A stretch of DNA of 64,000 bases. Origin: Xenopus tropicalis. Taxonomy: Eukaryota > Chordata > Amphibia > Anura > Pipidae. Every line of letters begins with the position of its first letter. Within the stretch, counting starts at the first letter, position 1. Position numbers and translations under genes: made by a program. The notes beneath the pieces were generated by a model. That model saw only the letters and a list, made by a program, of their open reading frames with translations. It searched no databases and had not been told where the DNA came from. The stretch is taken from contig NC_030677.2 in the NCBI RefSeq assembly GCF_000004195.4, positions 41,417,142 through 41,481,141 of the forward strand, in the 5' to 3' direction. Positions 47,210 to 58,230 of this stretch are shown here, piece after piece.

Positions 47210-47967
47210 TGATAAAACATAGAAACTGCATATTCATAATCTCTAAATCAAACTTCAATTTACTTGTACATGGATGTTTATTAATAGGTGTCTGTATAGG
47301 CAGTTGGGGATATGCTATTTAAAAATTCCATCCCAGCGTCCCAAGCCTTCCAAAACAACAGAGCTGATGTTAGCAGAACAGATGGATGAAAATGTCTTTC
47401 TAGCAAATTAAAATGCTGGTAGAAAACCATCATGGCAGGGAGCTGTGTTTCAACTCTAATGTGACTCAAACAGACCAAAAACAAAAGACTTGGGCAAAAC
47501 GATCAAGACAATCAGAATGAATAATAAAAAAAAGCAAGCAATTGACATGTATGTGGATCATCACATGAACACCTGCTAGAGTGTCCTGATTCCAAAGAAT
47601 AGACGTAGAGGTAGACAGTAAAAGGTAGACACCTACTCAATACAAAAGCATTATCAGCTAGAACGTCTGGTAGGACCAAGGCAGAATGTGAATTTCATGG
47701 ATTTACTGGTGCAAGCTTATGCTTGTTAACAACCCCAATAATTCTAGCATATTCTAAAGAGAAAGGGGCAACAGTGAAGTTACAGCTTTTAATTATTACC
47801 CCTTATGGTGTATTAGAATAAAATTATGGACAACTGAAATAAACTTCACCTGTGCAATGTAATTTAAGCAATTAAAAACCCTCTATAGGGCGGTGGTGGT
47901 TACTTGCGTTATTCCTTCATGGACTGGGGGCAAAAACATTTCCTTTAGGATGAAACATCAGGTAACA
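47210..47967. other. No feature recognised
   Basis: AT-rich intronic sequence. Confidence 0.5.
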
Positions 47968-47971
47968 TAAG

Positions 47972-48663
47972 AGGGCCAATTCACTAAAGTGCGTTAAAAC
48001 GTGCGCTATATATAGAATGTGATAACATTTTTATTGCGTCTAAATTTTCGCGACTTAACGTACGATTCACTAAAAGCATACTTGCATTAATTTACGCGCG
48101 ATACTGCATGCGTTATTTTAGTAGTGAAGACTATTTTCGTGCGGTATTTGATGGTACATGCGCTAATCAACGACCCGCGTATAAATAGTCGCCACATATA
48201 AATAGTAGCATAGAAATAGTTCTGCGAATAAACGCACGCCATGTTAGCCATACACGCCAATACTTGCGGAAAATTACTGTTCTGAAAATGACCATTTCCC
48301 TCCAAACTGGAGGCTGCATCACTCTAGGGCCAACACAGACTTGAATAAATCCCACTGCAAAGTCCATATTGTGTTGCTAAAAGCTCATTAACTGTACTTT
48401 TCTATAATTACCGCCTGCCTCAAGTAGGTGTTAATTTTCGCACAGACTAATGTGATATTTAGAGCGTCTAATTGTTTGTGAATCATGCGCTAGTGTTATT
48501 TCTGCGTGCTAATTAACTCATGCGGTTGCGTTTAAATTAACGCATGCGATGTGCGACTTAGCGCACGCGGTAATACTGTAGTGAATAGCGCATTCATTTT
48601 CACATCTATGTTAATGCAAAAAAGCTTGCGATAAAAATGAACGCACTTTAGTGAATCGGCCCT
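47972..48663. mobile_element. 692-bp palindromic MITE (AGGGCCAATTCACTAAAGTG ends)
   Basis: Starts AGGGCCAATTCACTAAAGTG and ends CACTTTAGTGAATCGGCCCT. Interior GCGTTAAAAC, TTAACGCATGCG and TTTAGTAGTGAA-like motifs are rich in CpG and pair across the element. AAG lies on both sides, suggesting a 3-bp duplication. The open frames at 48087-48367 are read-through. Confidence 0.7.
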
Positions 48664-50807
48664 AAGGTCACTTTTTCCAAAATAATTTTAATAAGGAGAC
48701 ATCTTAATCATAATAGCATCTGCAGTATTGCGTATATTCAGGTGGCTGTTTATATACAGTCTTCTGGTTCTGCCGGTTATTAAGAATCAATGCCACAAAT
48801 CAAATAATAAGTTAGAAGAAGAAGAGCATTTTTTTCAATCAATGACACAATATCAAAAATACAATATTCATGCTACAGGAAAAGCCATATGGAAGAAGAC
48901 TGAATACATGTATAGGAAGTTAGGAACAAATAATTACATACACTCGTACAAAAGAAATGCTGACTCTACAGTTCCATTTGAAAACAATGTGAGATATTAC
49001 TATAATGTGATCCTTTAGGAACATGGCTACACTGACTGAACTAGATAAGGGAAATATTTTATTTGATTGTGATTTAACTCTTTCCTTATGATCTCAGATG
49101 CATCCAAATAAAAAGAATCCTTATGTCTCAAAACACAAACAGCTTTTTATTTTCATAACAAAAATGTCAGTATTTTGTTACTGGAACTATCACATTGACT
49201 ATTACAGCTTGCTGAGGTGACAGCAAATAGGCAATATATTCTTGAATGTAAATGTTAATCGCTTCCCAATGGGAACCTAAACTTTAATTTCACCTTCCCG
49301 ATGTTATATTGTAGATGTCAACATTTAAATTTATTAGCTTTATTTGCACAGATGGAAGGAAACCAAAGCATATAAAATGGACATATTTTGCATTTAGTTG
49401 GCATTCGTTGTTTGGCAGCTATCATACAGCGATACCGGATTCAAAAATAACTTTGAATGTAGCCTTAGCTGGTAAGAATGACAGTACCATAAATTGTATG
49501 TGTCTTTTAAAATAATAAATATTTAAAGGGCAACAAAGTAAAAAATATAAGTGTATGTTTGTTTGTGCAGAGTCCAAGTGCCCTTCTATATTGCATTGAT
49601 ATGAGCAATTAAGGAGATTATCAGAGCATGCCTTCTTGTATAGAGGGTAGTACAATGGTGCCTTACGATACAAGATAAACTATTTTTGCTGCCATTACAT
49701 AATATTGCTTGCCATCTTAACACAAGGATAGTTAATAAACCCCAGACAGAGGGGCAGAGAGGTTGAGGAGAAAACATCTCAATAAATCAAACATTTCAAT
49801 GTAATTTTTCAAGTGTTGTTTATTATTCAATCTACTTGTAGAGTAAGTTACCTTGTAGACCTTGAGTTAATTACAGAACGCACAGTGACAAACTGGTAGG
49901 GCAATACATACCCTCAAACCCTACCTAACGTTGTCTCTGCCTCTATTTAGCTGTCTCCTTATCTATACACAAAACATTCTAAAACGTTTATAATAAAGAA
50001 TTGCATTATTTATAATGATGATAATTCTAACTTGCCAATAATATTAGAATCCCAATTGTAAAAACCAGGTTTGACACAAATGACTCCATATTGATATTAC
50101 TTGCAGAGCATTTCAGATGTTATTTTACTGAAGTCGTTAAGCTTGAATCGCTGTAATTACTTTAGCCACATACTTCACAGGTTACTGAACCAGCATCTTC
50201 AACGCATTACAAGAGAAATTGGGTTGGCTCTTTGTTTTAGTCATCAAGTTTGATTCAACAATTCATAAAAAAACTAAGTGATTGAAACAAGTTTCTACGG
50301 CACTAATAAATGTATTTCTCACTTCATTCTGCTTTAAAACTAGATAGCAATGCAATGATTCTTACAAACAGGCACTTGCACATACATCTATTCCAAAAAA
50401 CACTGAACTGACACAGTGTATTGGCATTCTCCCAAAGGATGTTCAGTGCTGAACATACATTTCCCCCTGGCTACCCTAGTACCACTTTAAGATCTACATG
50501 AACATTGTGATATCTAATTAATTGAAACATATGTTGCCTCAAGACAAAACACAGGCAGAATAGAATGTACCAACCAGTCAGGTGGAAAAATGTCATGAAA
50601 GTGCAAGCTGGAGTTTTTATTAACATATGCACAGATAATGTTTTGATTGCCTATACCACGAGAATTTAACATTATACTGATAATGAAGTGAAAACTATGT
50701 TTCTTCAACACAAAGAACATTCATATTCCAAGACAAGTCAGCGTTTTATATTGTTTATACATATAAACTTCATGATGTATACAGATAATAAAAAAATTCA
50801 CACATGT
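48664..50807. other. No gene recognised
   Basis: AT-rich. TTTAAAGGGCAACAAAGTAA at 49523 could be a T2-like edge without a partner. Confidence 0.4.
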
Positions 50808-50990
50808 GGGGTGTAAAGGAGAGGGTAAAAATCACTGGGGGTGCCAAATGTTAGCTCCCCCCCCCCCCCCCCCCCCCCGCAGTGATTGTAATTGTTTACC
50901 TTTTACCCTGGGCTGGTGCTTCTGTTACGAGAAAACTGCACCGACCTGGGGTAGCTGTGCCAAAGGTAAAAAAAAAACAACATAGAAGCC
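50808..50990. repeat. TAAAGGAGAGGGTAAAAATCACTGGGGGTGCC repeat with a 22-C tract
   Basis: GTAAAAATCACTGGGGGTGC then 22 C in a row at 50857-50878, then GCAGTGATTGTAATTGTTTA. The CACT...GGGGTGCC block is shared with 61801-61945. The poly-C run is the longest homopolymer of G or C in the window. Confidence 0.55.
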
Positions 50991-51107
50991 AACAATGACT
51001 TTACATTATTCTCCTGATAAATGTTGAAATCAGCAATCAAAAGATTTTTTTGCAGGGGGTGCCCGTCGTGTCATCGGTACGCCACTGCACAATAGTTAAA
51101 AAACTAG

Positions 51108-51407
51108 TACAGGACTAGGATCTATTATCTAGCTATATGGATAAGGGATCTTTACGTAATATGGATACCAGACCTTAAGTCTGCTAAAAATAATTTAAAC
51201 ATGAAATAAACCCAATAGGATTGGTTTGCCCCCAATAAGGATTCATTATATACTAGTTGGGGTTAAGTACAAAGTACTGTTTTATTAATACAGATAAAAA
51301 GGTAATTATTAGAATTATTGGCTTAAAATGGGGTCTGTAGGAGATGGTCTTCCTGTAATTTGGGGCTTTCTGGATAATGGGTTTCAGGATAAGGGGTCCC
51401 TGCATAC
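51108..51407 (-). mobile_element. ATCCGGATAA-type MITE, diverged, reverse orientation
   Basis: TACAGGACTAGGATC, AGACCTTAAGTCTGCTAAAA, ACCCAATAGGATTGGTTTGC, GTTAAGTACAAAGTACTG and GATAATGGGTTTCAGG in the expected order. It has many substitutions and no clean right terminus. Confidence 0.7.
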
Positions 51408-52524
51408 TTAGAAGCAGTTAAACTTAAAAACATTGTGATCAATTATTTGGCGTGTTCTTTATTATTTTGCGTGTTTCAGGACTGGGGCAGAACAGATTTC
51501 CCTAATTGCTATTGGATGAAATAAAATGATGTACTTGGTGAAATAATTCAACAATTTGCTTTTGTACACTAATAAAGTGTAATAAATATTTTGATGAACC
51601 TGATCATGAAGAGAAGATACCTAGTGAGATCCTTAAGGTGATCCCCACATGCACACATTATTGCTTAAATACAAATACTTGCTTTTAAGTCCATTCAAAT
51701 TCCGGCATAATGAAGAAGTGACTGGGGACAGCCCTGCTTCAGGCTGAGGGAACTGCCTTAAGCGGAATAAGGATACTGAACAACCACAGTCTTTTTATTA
51801 GTAGTAATGCGTGTGCATAAATCAACGCATTGTTATTAACCTCTCATTTATTTACTTATATACTTGCTGACACAGTATACTCCAGTATACTTACATGTTG
51901 CTGGCACAGTATACTCCAGTTATTATTAAATTGTTAGGATGTTTGCAAAAATTCTTTGGTGGCTTGCCTTCACTTGTCATTCCATAAACAAACTAGAACA
52001 TAACTGTTTTATACAATTCACATGTAGAAATGTAGTACATTTAGTGCAGGGGCTAGTATGAGCATATGCTTTGAAACTATGCACTGTTCATTCTTAGAAC
52101 TCAGCAAAAACTGTTACTTGAGCAGTTACCAGGTTAAATGGAACAGTGCTTCAAGAAATCCAGAGTAAAATAGTTTAATACTACAATAGCAGAGAATAAA
52201 ACTTTTATCTAAAAAAATCAAATCACCCAGTAAAAAGGATAAGGCAGATAATATGGCTGTGAGGAAATAGAATGACAGAGGCCAAGCTCCCTACACTCAG
52301 ATTCAGCAACCCTTCTTCTGTCTGACAGAATTATAGAATTGTGCCAAAGCTTAGTCTAGATTACTGAATTATATTGGCTACAGCAAAGTGCCTCTAATAG
52401 GTTGTAGACATTTTTGTCCACTGTAGTAAACAATGTTTTTCAGCATCATGTCATACTGTGCAGATATATATTTATACATCATAAACCTTAGTAAATGAGC
52501 AACTACATATGGAGCACAAGTGTT
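51408..52524. other. No feature recognised apart from a short duplication
   Basis: GCTGACACAGTATACTCCAG and GCTGGCACAGTATACTCCAG are repeated in tandem at about 51867-51920. Confidence 0.5.
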
Positions 52525-52896
52525 TAAATGTAATTGAAATATAATGTACTGTTGCCCTGCACTGGTAAAACTGGTGTGTTTGCTTCAGGAACACTATTAT
52601 TGTTAATATAAATAAGCCATTCAAGCTGGAAAAAAGGAGAAAGGGCACAGGATATATAGCAGATAACGGATAAGACACCATTATATTCTAAAGGGTTTAT
52701 CTGTTAGCTACTATATAACCTGTGCCCTTTTCTCCCTTTGAATGGCTGCCCCCATGGCTTACAAACCAGGGTTTTTATATAAACTCTAGTAGTGTTTCTG
52801 AAGCAAACACACAACTTTTACCAGTGCAGGGCAGCAGTACATTATAGTTTAATTTCTTTATTATATTTTCATTTTTTGGTGTTACTGTTCCTTTAA
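52525..52896. mobile_element. T2-type hairpin MITE, right end intact
   Basis: Right end GGTGTTACTGTTCCTTTAA is a T2 terminus. CTGTTGCCCTGCACTGGTAA near 52547 and the reverse TTACCAGTGCAGGGCAGCAG near 52819 are arms of a stem that folds around about 52670 (GGGCACAGG with CCTGTGCCC). The left TTAA end is missing. Confidence 0.7.
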
Positions 52897-53129
52897 TAAA
52901 CAAAATACACTATTTATTTTAATATGAAAAAGGTGAGGCGTTGTGTGCAAAATAACTACATAGGCAAGAAACAGTTAATATTGTTTGACCAATTAAACAC
53001 AGGGAGGTAGATTTATCAAAATTAAAATTTGAGCTTTTTTTCCAGAATTTGAAAAACTTGAAAATAAAAACCCCAAAATCTCCGTTGTTAACTTGTTCAT
53101 GAAAATAACTTAAATCTCGAAAACTTTAT

Positions 53130-53448
53130 GGGGCAGATTTACTAATCCACGAATGGACCGAAAGTGTCCGAACGCGTTTTTTCGTAATGATCGGTTTTTT
53201 TGCGACTTTTTCGTCGTCGTCGTGACTTTCTTGTATGTCCTGCGATTTTTTTCGTCGCCGCTACGACTTTATTGTATATTTTCCGCGACTTTTTCATCGG
53301 CGTCGTGAAAAAATCGGATTGGTTTTTCCGCCGTTTACAATAGCTCAATACGAAAAAAAAACGGCGACGAAAAAGTTGCAAAATTTTCGTTTCCAATCTG
53401 ATTTTTTCCCATTCGGGATTCGGATTCGTGGATTAGTAAATGTGCCCC
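53130..53448. mobile_element. Palindromic MITE, GGGGCAGATTTACTAATCCA ends
   Basis: Starts GGGGCAGATTTACTAATCCA and ends TGGATTAGTAAATGTGCCCC. TAT flanks both sides. It shares ends and CGACGAAA/TTTTTCGTC motifs with the 530-bp palindrome at 4836-5365. It sits in a larger segment (53004-53642) that itself begins AGGTAGATTTATCAAA and ends AATAAATCAGCCCC, so it appears nested in a second related element. Confidence 0.7.
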
Positions 53449-53649
53449 TATTGCACAATATATTGGACTGATCTTGAAAACTTGAATTTGAAGAGTAAAT
53501 TTTTTAAGTCACACCTTCTATTCACTTCTACATGCCCAGTTTCTCAGTTTTTATTGGTCTCAATTTTTTTATTGATGACATTTTTCCACTTAATATTCAG
53601 TTCAGATTGAGTACAAAATTCAAACTCAATAAATCAGCCCCTTGATTGA

Positions 53650-54746
53650 ATATTTTTTATTATAACCTGCTTAAAATGCAGCCTGCAAAAAAATGTTCTT
53701 AGACTATCTGCCCCTGGGCATTCCATCCAGAATTAAGAAAGTGGCATTAGCACATGTGCAGATGATGCAAGTGTTTGTTCATGTTTGTCTATTAAAGAGG
53801 ACCAGCCAAATATACAAATTGGTACAATAAGGGGGAAATTTAACAACATTTGAGTTTGTTTATTTTCACAATGTTGTGCTTAAAAACTCAAATTCGAGTG
53901 AAAACTCAAAGGTGTGGTATTTTTTAGGTGCAAATAAACCAAATGTAAAAATTTGCCATCTAAAAGCTTGTGAGTTTCTACAGAAGTCAATAGGAGTTGT
54001 CCAAGGCACAATCAAGCCATTTTCGATATTTTTCTAATGTTTTTTGAGTTTGTAAACTCAAATTGGAGTCATTTGATTTTCTTATTTGAACGAATGCTCC
54101 TTATTAATAAATAAGCAAGCATTCGATATGCGAGTTTATTCGATTTAGAAGAACAAACTCAAATTCACAAACTTGAAAATCGATAAATAAGCCCTCCTTG
54201 TCAAAAAAAAACATAAAAATCCAAATTCTTTTTTTTTTTTTTACTAAACATCCATGCCTGTTATAAACATATTTAAAAAAAATCACAGCTGTCTATCATA
54301 TTGCCTTCCCCACCTCTATGCCTCAGGCATAGCAATCACTTTCATTTCTGTACTTCCTTAATGCCACTCTCCTACTCACAAAGCCATTCCTTCTCATTGT
54401 CTATAAGTGCAACTTGGGCCTGTGCATAAAGTGCAAAGCTTTCCCTGATAACAGCTTCCACAAAATAGTGCCGACCTGTAGGCTCTAATGGTGGATCACA
54501 CTTTCTCTACAACAAAATAACCCATTGCTGAAATAAAAAACATTATGAAATAAGAAAAACTTATCTGAAAAATAGATACTTTCTACCTTAAGGAAGAACC
54601 AAAAATGTGTTCTTATTTATTTTTTAGTCACTTGTTTTTTTACCCTGAAATACAATTATTATTTTGACACAAATAGTTCAATGACTTCAAAATAGAGATG
54701 TGACAAATAATGGAAAGTAACAGCTAGCCTACCAAGAAAGAATGGC
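53650..54746. other. AT-rich intron next to the exon
   Basis: GGGGGAAATTTAACAACATTTG (53830) and CGATAAATAAGCCCTCC (54180) look like the two ends of a decayed palindromic MITE of about 360 bp. A T run lies at 54229-54241. No coding pattern. Confidence 0.4.
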
Positions 54747-54752
54747 ACTTAC
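54747..54752 (-). promoter_or_regulatory. SGCZ: 5' splice donor of the SGCZ exon
   Basis: Exon end ACAGTG is followed by GTAAGT, a full consensus donor. It leaves phase 0 after the valine of NFTV, which is where family members continue with an aspartate-glycine pair. Reading on gives SAILSW and then no family similarity, which confirms the intron. Confidence 0.9.
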
Positions 54753-54944
54753 CACTGTGAAATTCATAACCTTCAAAATCCATATCGTCATGGCTAAGTT
54801 AACAATCATAGTAACCAACAGCAGGAGGACAAAGAAGTACAAGCACCTCTTTCGCCATCCGTAAATCCCCACTGGATAAAATTGAGCATTTTCAGTTCGA
54901 AGATTATTTTGTTGTGTGGCCAATATGTACTGTTCTCGTGTCAT
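54753..54944 (-). CDS. SGCZ: SGCZ (zeta-sarcoglycan) first main coding exon, 64 codons
   Basis: Encodes the N-terminal 64 residues of zeta-sarcoglycan, a single-pass type II membrane subunit of the sarcoglycan part of the dystrophin-glycoprotein complex at the muscle and vascular smooth-muscle surface. The peptide starts [14 protein letters not shown]. Residues 27-34 carry GIYGWRKR, the juxtamembrane signature shared by gamma, delta and zeta sarcoglycans. Residues about 35-58 ([20 protein letters not shown] plus WILK) form the membrane span. Residues 59-64 (VMNFTV) begin the extracellular side. [14 protein letters not shown] and [10 protein letters not shown] favour zeta over delta or gamma. 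The start codon directly follows a pyrimidine-rich acceptor ending CAG, and the exon ends in phase 0 at GTG before GTAAGT. As I recall it, human SGCZ has a proline between NNL and RTEN that is absent here. The rest of the roughly 300-residue protein (extracellular beta-rich domain, C-terminal cysteines) is outside the window. An upstream exon may add residues before this methionine, as in a longer human isoform I recall. Confidence 0.95.
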
Positions 54945-54967
54945 CTGATAAAAAAAAACAAAAAACA
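54945..54967 (-). promoter_or_regulatory. SGCZ: 3' splice acceptor of the SGCZ exon
   Basis: On the minus strand the exon is preceded by a T-rich tract (TTGTTTTTTTTTATCAG at its 3' end) and the exon starts at the very next base with ATG. The AG sits directly against the start codon, so the exon contains no 5' untranslated bases. An upstream exon must supply the leader or an earlier start. Confidence 0.85.
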
Positions 54968-55401
54968 ACAGATATATAAATATTCTACATAGGCAAATAA
55001 ATAAGTATTGTTTGTGTAATAATGCGGTAACATGGTGCATGAATAGAAATACAAACAGAAATCAGTCTACAATTTAAACAACATAATTACCCTACTGTCA
55101 AGAGATGGGAAGATGGAATAACAAATTAAAAATAAACAATAGATGCAGCCAAATTTTTCCTTTTGATTTCTTTTATTTCTGCCTGGTGTAAACATGCATT
55201 ATCCAGACATTAAGGATAAGCAGAGGAATACATTTCAATTCACACCCTTCTGATGAATAGCTCAGCAACAGAATTATACAAATAAGTGTAGAGACAGAGC
55301 TGTGGGTTAATATTCGACCATCAGTTTTTGGAATCTAAAATAATGAAGTCTACAAAATGACTTTTAAATTGCTTTCTGTGGGGAATAAAGATAATTAACA
55401 C

Positions 55402-55617
55402 TTATTCTGAATATGGCAATTCGATTTTTACCCATTGTCTCTCACTGTTAGGGTCCATGGATGAAATTTTCTTTTCAATGACTTCTATCTTGGCATATAT
55501 TTTAACTTCAATTTGTTTGATGTTGTTTTCAGGGCTGTTGCAAAAGGTGGTACAGAGGCTGAAACCGCACCTCAGTTCAGGGATCTGGGATCTCTTGACC
55601 TGTGTCAAGAGAGTCAC
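55402..55617 (-). other. Open segment 0.5 kb upstream of the SGCZ exon, possible alternative 5' exon
   Basis: A 71-codon open frame on the minus strand. It contains NNIKQIEVKIYAKIEVIEKK, which has a coiled-coil-like spacing, then SSMDPNSERQW. The last ATG (CCATGGACC) is followed after nine codons by TGG|GTAAAA, a usable donor that would leave phase 0. That would join in frame to the ATG of the recognised exon. I recognise no homolog. The nearby T2 element ends about 100 bp further upstream, so the segment could also be unannotated repeat. Open frames of this length arise by chance in this window. Confidence 0.15.
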
Positions 55618-55711
55618 TTGACATTCCTACATCATGATTGAAGCAGAGGTATTACTTTGCCTTCTGTGAAAGTGTAACACACAGTTGGAGTAAGCAGGAC
55701 ACCTGCACATA

Positions 55712-56172
55712 ACCCAGTACACCATTTAGACTGGTGCTACAGCCATAAGCACTCACAGAAATGCTGCTCCTCTATCAAAAGAAACACAAAATTTCTTGTC
55801 TCCTTTTTTGTAAACATGTTCTCACGTATCTCTCTTCCTTTCTCAGAAAATCCTTTATTCCTAGACCTGGAGTCTGCACAGTTCTTTCCTCTCTCCCTTC
55901 TCCTGCTCCCCCCTCCCATAAGAATTCATAAATCTCACTCTGACACCCCCTCCCTTCCTTAAAAATGTGTAATCTGAGCTACTAACAGCTAGAGCTGCAA
56001 GCAGGAAGCTACTTAAAATGGCAGCTGGTATCATAAACAAAGAGGGAACTTCTAGGGCTCTTTACTCAGGTATGGTAATGCTTTCTGCAGAATAAATATA
56101 GTGTTCTAGGTGGCACTAATGTGACAAATCTATTGGCAGTAAAATTACAAAATTACTTTCCTTCTCCTTTAA
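55712..56172. mobile_element. T2-type MITE directly upstream of the SGCZ exon region
   Basis: Right end ACTTTCCTTCTCCTTTAA. AGAAATGCTGCTCCTCTATC, AACTTCTAGGGCTCTTTACT, CAGGTATGGTAATGCTTTC and TGCAGAATAAATATAGTGTT are landmarks of a common Xenopus T2 element. The left TTAA end is absent. The open frame on the minus strand at 55737-55919 is within it and is not a gene. Confidence 0.75.
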
Positions 56173-57463
56173 GTTACCAACTTTACATGATGGGCGTGGT
56201 TTATATAAACAAATTTCACATAAATAGCAATACTGAACTTTTACAGCATTCATGCAAGATAAAAACCGCATAAACAACATTTCTAAGCTTCATAAATAAA
56301 TGCAATGTTTATTAATAACATTCAGACTTTACATGAAGATCATTGTGTTCTAGAATATAATTATTGGCATCCCCTTACATTTCTGTTAGCAACGGAGCCA
56401 GCAGTGTTACACATTTGCACATCTCAGTACAGTAGAAATATTTGCTTTTGATATTGTTCCCACTAAGATGAGGGTGACGTGTACTTTTATCCTTTCCTAA
56501 ATTGTTTCTTGAAGGTTGGCAATGATCTTTTGTTATCACGCCCTCTCCTTTATGGTGTAATCCTCATTCATGTAACAAAATGATACATTGACAAATCATT
56601 GCTGTGATTTATAGCCCGCCATCGGTTTCTGCATTATCTATGCTTAGTATGTGAGTATCTGATATTCTTAAAACATTCCAGGCTTTTTTTGCTCTATAAC
56701 AGTCATTATGCTGAGTCAAATATTAACTTGAAACCATAAAACACCGGAGTTCATGAACTAAAACTGCTCAATGCTAAATAAATTATTCATTTAGCAACTT
56801 AATAGAATTTAAGGATTTGTGTCATGTTTACTATCAGCCCTGCTGTGCTGAGCATCCTTATTCTTAGCTCATGAGCGGGAACGCCAAAAAGTGCTGCAAG
56901 TGCAGAACACTGATGTGTTGTTTTTAGTGCTCTGCCTTGTAAGCTCTCATGAGGAAGACACACTATGGGTTTCCATTCGTTTCGGGCTATGAATGCATAT
57001 TACAGATATGTATCTTGGGTCTCTGTGTTTCTCAAAATGCTGTTGAGTTTCAGTACGAATAAAAAGATATTTATTTTCAGATAACTATGAACGTGGAAGG
57101 CCAAGCAATAAGGAGATGGTAGCATTTGCCTCTATAAAGAATAGGTGAATATTAGAAAAGACACTCTGAAAAATGCATGAACGCTATAAGATCTATCACG
57201 AGAGTAATTTAGCAGATGTGTGGCCTGAATAATAAAGCTTTCTTTTTATTACATCATTGCCATTTTAACTGCCTCTAGGTGTCATACATGATTTAATATC
57301 TGGCGTGAAGCAACAGAATGAGACTGAGCTAAGAAACTGAATATATGTTTAGAAAATGTAAAACAAACAAACAAAAAAAAACCTTTGAGAGTTTTATGGA
57401 CAAAAACAAAACATTATCTTTCTCTTTATTTTTCTTACCTAAACCAAATCATTACTTTAGTGT

Positions 57464-57497
<34 letters not shown>

Positions 57498-58012
57498 AGG
57501 GGACTCTTCAAAAGGTTCTGGTTCATAACCAGAACCCAGTACGACACAAAATATGTTTTTAATATCCTTCTTGTACTCCCTGCAATAGTTCATACTCATC
57601 GGATCTCATTATAGTGCTCAAGGAAAGGTCAAGCAAAAGGCCACTTTTTCTTGTATTTCTTGAAAAATGCAACTGTGAGGGTGTGTGCATTTGGAACATC
57701 ATTTCTGTGATTATTATATTTTAGTAATGTTGCAACTTACATGAATGATATGTCATTTGTGCAAGATAATAATGGATGCAAATAATCTGGAAGGTGTGTG
57801 AGGTTAAACAGCAATCCATGCTTCTGGAATTGGGCTTAATTACAAATGCTGAGGTTGCAATAAGTAATACTGCCTTTGTAGATGCAAACTGATTAAAGGT
57901 ACAGAGCACAGCTCAAATGAGCGCACCCCAGCTTTGTGCCCCCGTGAATTGTAGATAAAATAAAGTGGAGTGCAGAGAGAAAGAAAGCAGAGTAAATACT
58001 GCAGTGTAATAA
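56173..58012. other. No gene recognised
   Basis: AT-rich sequence with the poly-T tract at 57467. No first exon or promoter pattern. Confidence 0.45.
57467..57493 (+). repeat. Poly-T run of 27
   Basis: An uninterrupted T tract. No repeat body with matching flanks was recognised, so it is a plain homopolymer or the tail of a lost minus-strand retroposon. Confidence 0.8.
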
Positions 58013-58230
58013 GGAGCCTATTTATTATGCTGTGTAAAAAAATCGTAACAAAATTTGCCACACAGTGCCTTTGCAATGTAAAAAACAGTGTTGTTTTATT
58101 ACGTGTTTTTCTTCTGCCGGAGCCTACATAAAATAATGTTTGGAGGGTGAAATTTGCCATTTATTTTACACAGCCTTTTACACTATTTTTTCAGTGAGTT
58201 TCATTATACACAGCATAATAAATAGGCCCC
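58013..58230. mobile_element. Short inverted-repeat MITE (GGAGCCTATTTATTATGCTG)
   Basis: GGAGCCTATTTATTATGCTG with GTGTAAAA at the left and ACACAGCATAATAAATAGGC at the right form a 25-bp inverted end pair. Further pairing of TTGCCACACAGTG-type and AAATTTGCCATTTATTTTAC blocks is weak. No clear TSD. Confidence 0.65.

Larger units (their letters stand above)
1..54752 (-). other. SGCZ: SGCZ intron downstream of the exon (partial, over 54 kb)
   Basis: The gene runs on the minus strand, so the whole left part of the window is the intron that follows the recognised exon. SGCZ is known in mammals as a very large gene with introns of hundreds of kilobases, which fits the absence of any second exon here. 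I looked for the expected next exon (starting DGMGNL in the family) in the minus-strand translations and did not see it. The content is interspersed repeats, listed separately, in otherwise featureless AT-rich sequence. Confidence 0.8.

Noticed and set aside
53142..53471. Arg/Lys-rich frames of 78-84 residues
   Set aside because: Inside the palindromic MITE at 53130-53448; the paired arms give frames on both strands.
1..54752. Searched for the next SGCZ exon (DGMGNL...)
   Set aside because: Not found in the minus-strand frames; the intron is probably longer than the window.
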